Shown here: positions 1 through 9,774 of the stretch, piece by piece
How positions within the stretch are numbered: the stretch's first letter is position 1
How the letters are laid out: every line of letters starts with the position of its first letter
Assembly (NCBI GenBank): GCA_030278955.1
Contig: JAOANR010000001.1
Location: 682,001-746,000, forward strand
From: Hygrophila difformis
Lineage: Eukaryota; Streptophyta; Magnoliopsida; Lamiales; Acanthaceae
Reading direction: 5' to 3'
DNA length: 64,000 bases
Program-made: the position numbers and the translations under genes
Notes under the pieces: model-generated
The model's input: the letters and a program-made list of their open reading frames with translations, nothing else
What the model was told of the DNA's origin: nothing
Databases searched by the model: none

Positions 1-273
1 TAAAACAAAGACATATTCAAATAAATTATAAAGTAAAAATAAACATATTTTATTATAAGTATCCCAAAATTTTCAGACATGGTATTTTATGTAGGAATAA
101 TTAGTATTAAATGAAAGGAATTTTTCGGACATGGGTATGTTTGACAATTAATATTTAATTATTTTAAAATGGAAATGAAATAAAAAATGGAACAAGAAAA
201 AAAAAGTAGGACATAATGTCACAGAATGAGTATTATTTATTTTAATTACATAAAATAAAAAATAATTCAAAAA
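1..273. other. AT-rich, no gene seen
   Basis: Very AT-rich sequence without an open frame that resembles a protein. Short stretches such as the one near position 65 (cccaaaattttcagacatgg) resemble MITE-type filler seen again near 49.6 kb, but no ends can be defined. Confidence 0.5.
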
Positions 274-445
274 AACTACAATAGGCCACCAGAAAGAATC
301 ATTTCCACTTTTAGGCCATCGTGGCCCGAATTCCAGCCCAATGGCCTAAATTCAGGCCCAAAATCCTTCTAATGGCCTATTTTCCTAAATCAAAATATGG
401 TGGCCCAAAAGTGGAAATGACTCCTTCTGGTGGCCTATTTTAGTT
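274..445. mobile_element. Foldback/MITE-like element with ~46-bp inverted ends
   Basis: The left end (aataggccaccagaa, then catttccactttt) is repeated as its reverse complement at the right end with only a few mismatches, giving inverted repeats of about 46 bp around a short centre of repeated GGCCTAAATT/GGCCCA motifs. The length of about 170 bp without coding capacity fits a non-autonomous DNA transposon. No target-site duplication is obvious, so the superfamily is not assigned. Confidence 0.6.
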
Positions 446-462
446 ATTACCTCATCAAATCA

Positions 463-556
463 GACTAGATCAGATAAAAAATATTCAGATCAGACCAGAC
501 TAGATTACATCATTATAATAAAATTATATAAGATCAGATCAGATCAGACCAGATGT
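463..556. repeat. Degenerate CAGATCAGAC simple repeat
   Basis: Short tandem and near-tandem copies of agatcagaccagac occur on both sides of an AT-rich spacer. No coding potential is visible. Confidence 0.6.
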
Positions 557-718
557 TATAAAATTTAGATGAACATATTATTTCAGGCTTAGAAAACAAG
601 GCCTAAAACCCTTTTGAAATCATAACAAAGGAAGCAAATTCGATGGGACGCTATTTGTTGGATAATGTAAATTTATTTAATCTTGAGGTCAATATATAGG
701 CATTTTGCGTTTTTCTTT

Positions 719-872
719 TTCTTTTTTTTGAGGAGCCATTGAAGGCCTGAAAATGGATGGTGGGTGCACATGCTATACAAATTACAAAGGGGAATAAAAG
801 GGAGGGATAGTGGGCCTGTGGGAATCGAACTTCCAACCTTCCGTTGGAAGTAGGGGGACTTAACCACTTGCA
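719..872 (-). mobile_element. tRNA-derived SINE, family 1
   Basis: On the minus strand it begins with an A-box-like stretch (gtggttaagtcc) and a B box (agttcgattcccac), the pol III promoter of tRNA-derived SINEs, and ends in an A-rich tail (T run near 720 on the plus strand). The body (ccttttattcccctttgtaa and ccttcaatggctcct) is shared with the copy at 49145, which has a perfect target-site duplication. This copy is full length or nearly so; its duplication is not clear. Confidence 0.75.
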
Positions 873-1884
873 TTATTTTTGTGGGTAATTCTTGTATGCA
901 GAATAGGGGTTAAAGTGATACGATAAATATTTTGAATTTGAAATTTGATACCTGGCTGGATATTTAAATATTCGAACTCGAATCCAAATCCGTATTTTAA
1001 TATCCGCATTCGTATTCGTATCCGTAAATATCCGATCTTTTCCGGGTTCGAGGGGAAATTGATTGGATATTATCCAAATTTTAAATACCTCTAAATAAGT
1101 TAATAGTATATTATTATTATTATTATTATTAATTTAAAATTATCAATATTGTAAAAAATAAAATTATCCGATAATTTTTTAAAAAATGATCAAAGTATCA
1201 AAAGATAAATTTATAAAAAAAGTATAAAATTTTCCGATAATTTTTATCCAAAATAAATTCGTATCCGTCATATAATATAAGTCATGTATCTGACTTGCAT
1301 TCATATCCCGAAAATATTTGAATTCGTATCCGTATCGAACATAATCAATCTGAATCTGAAGAAAACAATAGGAGATCATATTCATATTCGATACTATGCG
1401 ATCTTATCCGTACCGTTTTTATTTTAGCCAATTACTCCACAATTTTTCAAATTATGAAGTATTTATATTATTGATAAAAATATTACTGCCATATTTAAAA
1501 ATCAGCAAAGATGTATATTAGTATTAATTTGTTTGATGTGCATATGAAATATTAATTGAAATGTGCAAATTGCCTGTCCCATTTGAAATGTCCCAAAATT
1601 TTTGGATATGAAGTCCAATGCATTTGTTTAACCGTTAGTATCTTAAAATGTAGAGAAGTAAAAAATTATAAAAAATATATACTTTAAAACTATACGAAAA
1701 GAATATGAAAAGATGAATCCAACAATATCTCACTTGACTATTTTTTTATATAATTTTCTCACAGTTCTTTCTCCGAATCCGCTACTGCGCTCATTCCCAA
1801 ATATCCCAATAAAAATTTAGGTCAAATATAAATAATAAATAAAATAAAAAGTCCAAATAATACGTCACGAGTATATCAGAAGCA
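873..1884. other. AT-rich DNA with ATTCG/ATCCG-rich TE relic
   Basis: No gene. Positions 940-1430 contain many copies of ttcgtatccg and attcgaa on both strands plus an ATT microsatellite near 1110-1132. This composition resembles the subterminal parts of the hAT-like element at 54467-56820, so an old hAT or MITE relic is possible, but ends were not found. Confidence 0.35.
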
Positions 1885-2057
1885 ATGGGTTGGGGACTTA
1901 CCATAGCGGTCAAGTCCCCCTTCTCCCAACCATAGGTGGGAGTTCGATCCCCACCCGGCCCCCTATCCGTCCCTTTATTCCCGTAATTTGTGTGGTTTGG
2001 GCTCTCACACACCTTTACCGACATATGAGTGTCAGTGTTTATCAAAAAAAAAAAAAA
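1885..2057 (+). mobile_element. tRNA-derived SINE, divergent family 1 member
   Basis: Contains an A-box-like segment (taccatagcggtcaag) and a B box (gagttcgatccccac), a body ending in ctctcacacacctttacc, and a 15-A tail at 2043-2057. It shares the layout and the tattcccgtaatttgtgtgg block with the SINE copies at 719 and 49145 but is clearly diverged. A possible duplication (gaagcaatg) lies before the element and shortly after the tail. Confidence 0.65.
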
Positions 2058-4326
2058 AGCAGCAACGAAGCAATGAAGGATAAAGTAATTGTCAAACACA
2101 AAAGAATGAAGAAAATACTAGCCCATGAGAGATGGGAGAACATTTTTTCAATCGTTTCAATTTAGTTCATATTTTTGGCTTCACCTCGACAAATGTCGTT
2201 CCTAAGGCTATCTTTAACCATGACCACCCCAACCACCCAACCATCCAACCATCTCATTATTTTATTAATTTCTCTCTCCTCCAACTCATCAATACTCATC
2301 CCAATCCAACCACTTCAATTTTTCATACTATATCAATAACCACCCAACCATCCAACCACAATATTATATATAAATTATTTTAATTTCTATAATTTTAAAT
2401 TATGTTAAAATATAAAAAAATTAATGTATAAAAAATATAAAATATTTTATCTTACTTATAAAGAATAAAAAATCTAAAATTTTAATATATTTTTTATTTA
2501 TTTTTATTTTATATAAATTTTAAAATAGGTTAAATATATCAAAATTGATATATTATGTATTTAACAAAAATATAGCAATAGTGGTCTCTATTTGTAGAGA
2601 ATGAAAAATTATAAAATTTGGTATATTTTTTATATATTTTTATTTTAAAATATAAAAAATATAATGATTTTAATAAAATTTATTTAAAGTTTTACTTGAC
2701 CAATGGGAATGAGACAAATGTCTCCATCCCATTGGCCAATGAGATGAGACCTTGTGGTTGGATTTTCCATTTGGTCGACCTTCACCTCACCCATGAAATA
2801 CATTTTTGATTTTTTTTTAAATTATTTAGTGACATGACGGTTAATCTTTTGGGGAACCTGGTCATGGATATTCATGGTCTAACAAGCCAACAAAATCCTT
2901 TGGGGATTTGGGGTACCTTCCTCCACCGACCAGCAGCCTCCCTCCACTTTTTTCTTTTTCATTTCCCATATCTGATATCTCAATTCCTGAAAGGGCACGT
3001 ATGAGCTTGGGGCGAAATTTAAGAAGATGAGGGGTATGGTAGACGATCTTGTCAAAATTCTTTCTTCCATTTGGTAGTACTCAACACGGGCTTCATCATC
3101 ATTCAATTGCATGTCTCTTTCCCTTGAATATCATGGGCGATTCAAGGTAAGTGTTCTTCCTCCTCCATGTGTTTCAAATTAATATTAACTTGCTGGTGTT
3201 GGGTTCTTACCAGTATTTGTTGAATTGCCTTCATTGGGTTACTTGGTTGTCTTGGAGTTTAATTGTTAGTTTCTGGTTCTCTAATTAATGTGCAAGCTCC
3301 TCTGTTTAAAAATGTTGCACCTTTTCTGAATTTCATTATATTATTTGGCTCACGTAGTTAGTTTTTGGGTAGTAGGGCTTAATAATTTCAAAATCATTAT
3401 CTTGGGACTATTAGGGTTTGGCATGGTTTAAGTGTTGGGGAACTCAAGTGTGGACCTTGATCTTTGACTTGTTCTTGTGGATTTTGACTATGGAAGAGCA
3501 TAAGGAACCACATTTGGATTTTTATCCATGTACTCATATATATTTCTCTAATTTAGTTCTTCTTATGATTAAGCAAGACCTTGGGGACATTTGGATTCGG
3601 TTCTTTCCACTCACATCACTCCTATTAGGAAATCTAATACTGTACTAGAAGAAAAGGACTATGTCCAGAGAATTGACCTGAAACTTCTGGGTATCTTTTC
3701 CTTGTTTGTTTGCCAAATATCATGGATCCAACACAAATACTGGATCCAACACATAAGTACATATCCAAATCTGATTTGAAGAGTAAAAATCTAAAATTCC
3801 TTCATGTAAAAGTCATTCTAAATCTACAGTAAATTTAGGAAACCAACACGGTTGATTTTAAACTGATCCTTAAATCCCTCAAATAATGCAAACATATTGC
3901 TAAGATGATTTATTAGTATTATGTAAATCGTTTATGAATAAGCCCTTTAAGTTGATAGGATATATCATAATATAATCTAAAAAAGGACAGAACTCAATTA
4001 TAAAACCATGATAAGAATTAGTCATAAATCTGCATACGGGGCAGGTTTTACTCAAAATATAAGGTCTACATGTCTTGGTTGGGTCTAAAGTTAGAGGACC
4101 AAAGACCCACCCCAAACCCCCCTTTTGAACCCTCACCCTCACCTGGTTATTTAAGACAAATTCATGGACAGACACTCGGACCCATTACCATCCTTACATT
4201 CTGGTATAGATTTTATAATATTTGAACGATATAGAACTCAATAATAATAAGCATAGTTATAAATCCCATGCAGCATAGGATTCTTTATTTTTGCATTGTT
4301 GCAAATATAATCATAACCAGTACGGC
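2058..4326. other. Intergenic, no supported gene
   Basis: No open frame here resembles a known protein. A CCAACCAT-rich stretch (2218-2350) and a facing ccatgacca / tggtcatgg pair near 2219 and 2862 might be ends of a MITE-like element. Near 3111 a short ATG frame (MSLSLEYHGRFK) ends at a good splice donor (gtaagtg at 3147), which could be a first exon, but no downstream exon was found to support it. Confidence 0.4.
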
Positions 4327-6771
4327 CTAGCCGAATTTGGTGCCATCATCCTTGGTGTCCTTTGATGGATCTTCCTCGGGATCCTTCTGTTTGGACGTCT
4401 CCTCCTCCGGTTTTTTGTGCAGATTGGCCTCTATTCGCAGTCGAGTTGCTTCAATAGCTGCCTCAGTCTCTTGATGCTTGCGCCGGAGGGATTCGTCACT
4501 GAAATTCACGTTGTGCATTGCCTTGCGCAGTTCCAACGTTATTCTAAGTTCTTCCTCCAATTTCTGCTCCAGTTCAGCACTCACTCGCTCCAATCGGTCA
4601 TGTTCCGCCATCATGTGTTGCACCTGAGCTTCGAGCCTTCGAGCCTCCCGAGCCAACCTGCGTGTTTCTTCCTCTTCCGCCCGCCAGAGCTTGTGCTCCC
4701 GGTCAATCAGCTCCTGCAGCACACGGGACCTCTTTTGCTTGTTTTGGATGTCTTGGGGGGTTAACTGGAACTCCTCTTGTGCACTGATCAATGTGTCGAT
4801 CAAGCACTGCTCGACCTCGGCTGCCATGCTGTTGGAGGATCCTCTTGTGCGCCCGGGCTTTGTCTGCAATTTCAAAGATTTGAATTCAGCTATAGTATCA
4901 GATTTCACTGAGTGAGGTTTGACATTCGATGAACAATCATCAACTTTAATTTCTCAAACTATAATAAGTTTTCGTCTTAGTGACTGAATTCAGTCTGGAA
5001 TGATTGGGCGTAAAGTGTCTATAAGTGGCTTTTGAAGTCCATAGCTAAAGTCGGCCCATATTTCAGTCACTAATGAGGTTAGCGAATTCGGTTAGCTACT
5101 AAAGATTTGGCAATTTGGCAACCAAATTCGGTGGCTAAATTGAAAATCAAGTAGTGAACATATGGTTGAATTTTGATTCTTGGATATAAATAAAAGGACT
5201 TAACATACTCACCACTTTTCCAGTGACTTTGGGATTCTTTCCTGAAGATGCAAACCCATTCTTATTGACTTTCCCAGGAGCTTTTGCATTCTTTTCTGAC
5301 GATGCAAAACCATTGTTATGTATGCCCTTCTGCGTGTAAATTATGGTTGTGCTTTGTGAGAAACGTCCCAGTAAGTGTTTAATAGTTTCACAAGCCAAAA
5401 GCAAAATAATAATATCACACAACACATGATAACACTATGCTAAACCCAAACAAATGCAACAGAAAGCGTTATCGTTCTTTATAAAACATCTAACCATTGT
5501 TAAATTTGTAAAACAAAATAACCTGGCGAATAGCAGCCTCAATTCTGGACTGTGACTCAACATCCATTGGATCTGCATTAAGACAAGCCTAGGCAAATGC
5601 AAATTTAAATTTGTCAGTTCTTCAATAGAGATGCAAGAAACCATATCATGGATTTAACGACGCCCACCAACTTGACTAGAGCTCAGAAGAAGAGATACAA
5701 ACCAACATCTCCTCACACGGCCCTATGCTACCGAAAACATAAACATCAAAAGCTACTAAATTCAAATACAAATCAATTGAGAGTTGAGACAACATTCTAT
5801 TCTTGATAATGGAATGGCAATCTTTTCATTCTATTGATCCAAAGAATTGTTAAGGAACCATATTTGCTACCAGGACACAAATCTGGATCAAACATCAGAA
5901 TAACAGCTCTTGGTTAAACAAACAGAACTACAAAAAACATGGTATTTGATAATCAAAACATATAACAGAGGCTAACATATTTGAAACCCTTAATAGCTAT
6001 TAACAGATCTCAAGAAAGCATTGTTGCTGAATAATCAGTTTTTGTATACCTGGAATAGTTGGCCAACCACATCAGAATCACCATTGAATTGCGGCTGTGT
6101 GGCTGCAGAGTTTGATGATGAAGCGTTAGGATCAAAGCCCGCTTGGTTTGCAGGTGCTCCAAATCTATAAAAGATCACAACATAAAATAAACCGCCATAA
6201 AGTTGCATACAAGATTCAATATTTGACAATAACAGAGAATGTACAGACACGGTTTAAATTAAGAAACCTGATATAAGCAGATGAGGCATTTGAAACCATC
6301 ATGATCAAATCTTCATTGCCAACACCAACAGTACTCAATGTATCGGAATTGCTTAGCTCCCTGCCATTGTATACCAGTTGCTGATGCTGAAATGGCATCC
6401 CTGTCTGTGCATCCAAACGTTTAAAAAAAGGCACCAAAGAGAAAAAAACTAGCCTCATTACTTCAAATGGCCAAACAGAAAAAAATAACACAACAAAAAA
6501 AGAACGAAATCAAAACAAAACGCTTGATCAAACCTCAGACTCCAGCAAAGCCCTCAAATTCTCAACCTGTAATGAATGCAAACACAATCATCTATCATTT
6601 TGAAAACAAATGGAAAAAAAACAAGGATTTTTTATTCCATTTCTACATTGCCAGATAAAGAAAAAGCAGAGCAAAATAAGATTTAGGTTTGAGTTATAAA
6701 ATTACAGATTCATGGCAATTGACATCGAAGCTGATGATCTGTTCATTGGCGGTGACTACGGTGATCTTCAT
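4327..6771 (-). CDS. Chimeric DDI1-derived protein: UBL domain fused to a coiled coil
   Basis: Seven exons join in one open frame with GT-AG sites and matching phases: 6706-6771, 6534-6566, 6268-6404, 6050-6164, 5523-5588, 5213-5329, 4327-4863 (about 356 aa). Residues 1-76 are a ubiquitin-like domain close to that of the proteasome shuttle DDI1 (MKITVVTANEQIISF, QQLVYNGREL). The next exons keep DDI1 blocks (GDSDVVGQLFQ; NADPMDVESQSRIEAAIRQKGI). DDI1 then normally continues into an aspartic-protease and UBA domain; here it is replaced by two copies of a 17-18-residue repeat (NGFASS.KN.K..GKV) and a 178-residue basic/acidic helical region (about 200-320 coiled coil, E/K-rich tail). The DDI1 exon encoding the helical domain between QLFQ and NADP also appears absent. 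Role unknown; it could bind proteasome or ubiquitin partners through the UBL. DDI1 ancestry is confident; expression is unproven. Confidence 0.75.
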
Positions 6772-6842
6772 TTTCTACCTCTTGACTGATTGAATTCCCC
6801 TGTTCTACAAATGCGGATATGTCATACGCATCAAAGAGCGTC

Positions 6843-6853
6843 ATATATATAGA
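6843..6853 (-). promoter_or_regulatory. TATA box of the DDI1-derived gene
   Basis: On the minus strand ctatatatatg lies about 75 bp upstream of the ATG at 6771, a normal distance for a plant core promoter with a short 5' UTR. Confidence 0.5.
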
Positions 6854-6895
6854 GAAAGACGGGGATTCCAGTAGGACTTTAATAAGGGGCATTAA

Positions 6896-7613
6896 TTACA
6901 CAACTGTTGTCCTACCGGGCAATGTTTATTGAACGCCGTGAATGTGTGTGCATAATGATGTACCTGAATTTTACGCCGTTTAAATGGCGTAAGCTCTCAA
7001 GTCTCTATCCACTATTTTATGATGTTATATGTGTGCATAATTTTATAGATGAAACCTTATGCAGTTACACAACAATTGTCCTACTAGGCAATTTTCATCT
7101 TATGCCGTGAGTGTAACTATATACATGAAAACTTACGCTGTTAATGCGTGAGGTAAACGACGTTACTATTGTCCTACTTGGAAATTTTCATTTTACACTA
7201 TTTATTCCGTGTGCATAATAATTATATAAATGAAACTTTACGTCATTTAACAGTGTTAGGTAAATGGCTTTACTATCGTCCTACCTGTCAATTTTCAATT
7301 TACGCCATTTATGCCATGTACATAATTGTGTACATAATTATATCTGTGAGACCCTGCCCTGTTTAGACGGCGTAAAGGCAGATGGTTGTTACACAACTAT
7401 TGTCCTACTAGGCAGTAAGGTTAGATGTTTGTTACGCAACTATTGTCCTACTCGGAAATTTTTTTATCTTACTCTACTCATGTTGTGCATAATTACATAT
7501 GTGAAACCTTATGCCATTTGAATGATAACATAAATAGCGTCACTATTGTTTTAGAAGGAAATTTTCATTTTACGCCTTTTATGCCTTGTCCACAATTATA
7601 TATTTGAAACCAT
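6896..7613. repeat. Degenerate tandem repeat beside the DDI1-derived gene
   Basis: Seven recognisable copies of a block built on attgtcctactnggcaattt, followed by ttacgccgttt, tgtgcataattatat and gaaacctta. Copies start near 6905, 7073, 7164, 7274, 7395, 7438 and 7542. Spacing varies from about 45 to 170 bp through internal loss. It begins just upstream of the predicted promoter at 6843-6853. Short ORFs in it are repeats of the same block. Confidence 0.7.
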
Positions 7614-7814
7614 ATGGTGCTTAAGGTTTCAAATATATTGATATATTGTGAATTCCGATAATGAAAAGGTACTGGACACAGGGGCACAGACCGTGATCCA
7701 ACTATATTTTGGACTGGGACGAACATATTTTGGGGCCATGTATTTTCGTCCTTTAAATCAGAAGCACGTTCCCCGTTGATAGCAGCAAATTCCAAGCTAC
7801 AGAATAGTTCCTTC

Positions 7815-8530
7815 TTAACTATTTACAAAAGTATTTTGAACTGCTGTCTTGATGATGCTTCCCCAGATGCAGCCAAGGAGGGAGCATCTGATGATCTCGT
7901 TGTTACAATTATTTTGCTGCCTCAAATGAATCAAGAAATGCTTTTGTTTAGATCCCATATCATAAAGATTGTGGGACTCCTCCTTGCTTATATGGAATAC
8001 AGGCACCTTCACCTATTACCAATTGGTTTTAGATTGGATGGCTCTGTCCCATCCTCTAACATTGATATCAGAGTCATGGTACCTAGGTTGGGTATGCTTG
8101 ATCCTCGATGTGTGATTCGATTTTGAGATGAATATTATCTCGAGGGGTGTGTGTTGAGATCCCACATTGGAAAGATTGTGGGACTCCCGCTTATATGGAA
8201 TAGAGACTCCTCTACCAATTGGTTTTAGGTTGGATTCCTGTAACAGCTTTCCCAATGTAATCACAAATCTGAACACTCTCCCCAAATTTCATCAAGCACA
8301 ACTGAATACCTCTTTTTTACTCGGGAAGTAATCATGATCATACATGGATTACGAGCTATTCCACAAGCCTAACTTCCTTCAATGATTTCAGTCCAGATCA
8401 GTAACATCAAAACATGCCCTATGAAGCCAAGCATGACATTCAAATTGTGCCCCAGTTTCCCTATCCCAATGAACATTCTTCTCTAGTGTTGTTTTTCCAG
8501 ATCCGCAAGCACCCAACACGGCTTGACTTT
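7815..8530 (-). pseudogene. NB-ARC (NB-LRR) gene relic split by a TRIM
   Basis: Read on the minus strand, NB-ARC motifs occur in the right order but in broken frames: a P-loop (GACGSGKTTLEKNV) near 8470-8500, followed by FECHAWLHRA; a kinase-2 motif (YSVVLDEIW) near 8290-8315; and RNBS-B (GSKIIVTTRS) near 7890-7920. The TRIM at 7945-8245 sits between kinase-2 and RNBS-B. No LRR part is seen. The motifs resemble those of the intact CNL at 50730-53730, so both may come from one resistance-gene cluster. Stops and frame changes show it is dead. Confidence 0.75.
7945..8245 (+). mobile_element. Complete TRIM retrotransposon
   Basis: Two short LTRs (7945-8061, 117 bp; 8152-8245, 94 bp) start TGTT(T/G)AGATCCCA and end TAACA and share the block ccaattggttttag. 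A tRNA-iMet-type primer-binding site (tgatatcagagtcatgg) follows the first LTR directly and a short purine tract (cgaggggtg) precedes the second. The element is flanked by a perfect 5-bp duplication GCTTT (7940-7944, 8246-8250). With 301 bp and no coding capacity it is a terminal-repeat retrotransposon in miniature, moved by enzymes supplied elsewhere. LTR divergence shows it is not recent. Confidence 0.85.
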
Positions 8531-9114
8531 TGATACAATTCATTATACCAAATTCTTTTTTTCTTCTTTTTTTTTATAAAAAAAAATTACATTTATATTT
8601 ATATAAGAAAAAATCTAATTAAGTGCGATATGTCAGAAAATTATTTAGTTTTAGACTATGAATTTTTTGTTCATAATTTTTATTTGTACACCATTTGAAT
8701 TATTAATCGTTAAAAATGTGTATTGGGTTGTATATCTAGAGGGACTGAAGCACTGTCAAGAAAGCCAAAGAAGTATTTCCGAACCACAATTTTTTTTTGA
8801 CTATTTGTGCATCGTGCTAAATTAGTATGTCTGCAAGTGTAACATAGTTGGAACTTGTAAGCAATCTCTAAAACAGTAAAACATTACGTGCCCTTCCAAT
8901 GTCTTGCTCCCTTCAAAGCAAATAATGTTGTCGTCTTTGAAGGCCTTAGCTAATACAAGCCGGCCTACTCTTCACGTTGCTGTCTTCCTCATTATGGAGA
9001 TCACAACATCAACAAAGGACAACGACCAGAATATGCCCTGCAGTGTTGTGGCAACTTCAATTCCTGCCATAAATAGATTTGCCTTGTTCAAAAGTCCAGC
9101 TTTGCGGAATGTGA
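8531..9114. other. Intergenic, no supported gene
   Basis: AT-rich to about 8750. On the minus strand 8900-9110 has an open stretch (GIEVATTLQGIFWSL) with protein-like composition but no recognised family and no defined start or splice sites. The MULE insertion at 9115-9123 would have cut this stretch from whatever followed it (now at 47284). Confidence 0.35.
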
Positions 9115-9123
9115 TTTTTGGTT

Positions 9124-9190
9124 GGGGTTCTTAGAGGAAAAGACCCTCTAGAAACATATGTTAGGGTCAAGGACCCATGGGGAAAGATCT
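9124..9190 (+). repeat. Left terminal region of the MULE
   Basis: Starts GGGGTTCTTAGAGG next to the TTTTTGGTT target copy. It contains GACCCTC and AGGGTCAAGGACCC motifs that reappear at the right end as AGAGTCAAGGCCCCC and AAAAGACCCC. The inverted repeat is short and imperfect, as in many MULEs. Confidence 0.6.
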
Positions 9191-9774
9191 CAAAATAAAG
9201 ACCCTCATTAGTATTAGGCAAAGTATGAATTAAGCAAATATAATTAGACTAATCTAATTTAATGGGAAAATACAAAAACACCCTTGGATGGGAAAATACA
9301 ATTACACCCTCATATCTCAAATATCTCAAATGCCCTACACCCAACGTTCCATTCATCATCGCGATTTCATACCCTACTATTCCCGCGATTGCACTCTGGA
9401 AGGCGGAAGGCGGTGGCGGACGGCGGAGGAGCAAGGCGCGGAAGGGTTGAAGAATCTAAGCTAGGGCTTATTAGAGTAAGTGGGTCAATGTGGTTTATTG
9501 GATTTTTTTTGTTGCTTCGTGTGTTCATCGCTGTGTAGCAGAGAAAGTGAAACTATTTCTTTGTTTCATTTGCTTGTTTGTGTAAGTTCCAATATCAAAG
9601 TAATGAATGTTATATTATGTGGTGAAGATATTTGCTTGTTTCATCGTGTTTATACTGTAATGGTTTGAGATACAATGTGATATATTTACTTTATGAATAG
9701 TGTTGTTTTGTTTGATAGGTAGTGCGAAATCATTGAATGGTAATGTTGTTTTGTTTGCATTTGTAGAAAAGAAC

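Noticed and set aside
719..872. A functional tRNA gene on the basis of A and B boxes
   Set aside because: No cloverleaf or anticodon arm can be folded; the A-rich tail and the copies at 1885 and 49145 show it is a SINE.
7595..7625. Possible hairpin terminator-like sequence near gaaaccatatggtgcttaag
   Set aside because: It is in the repeat block of a plant nuclear sequence; bacterial-type terminators do not apply.
8904..9134. 76-codon ORF on the plus strand beside the MULE
   Set aside because: It runs across the target-site duplication into the element end and has no recognised family.
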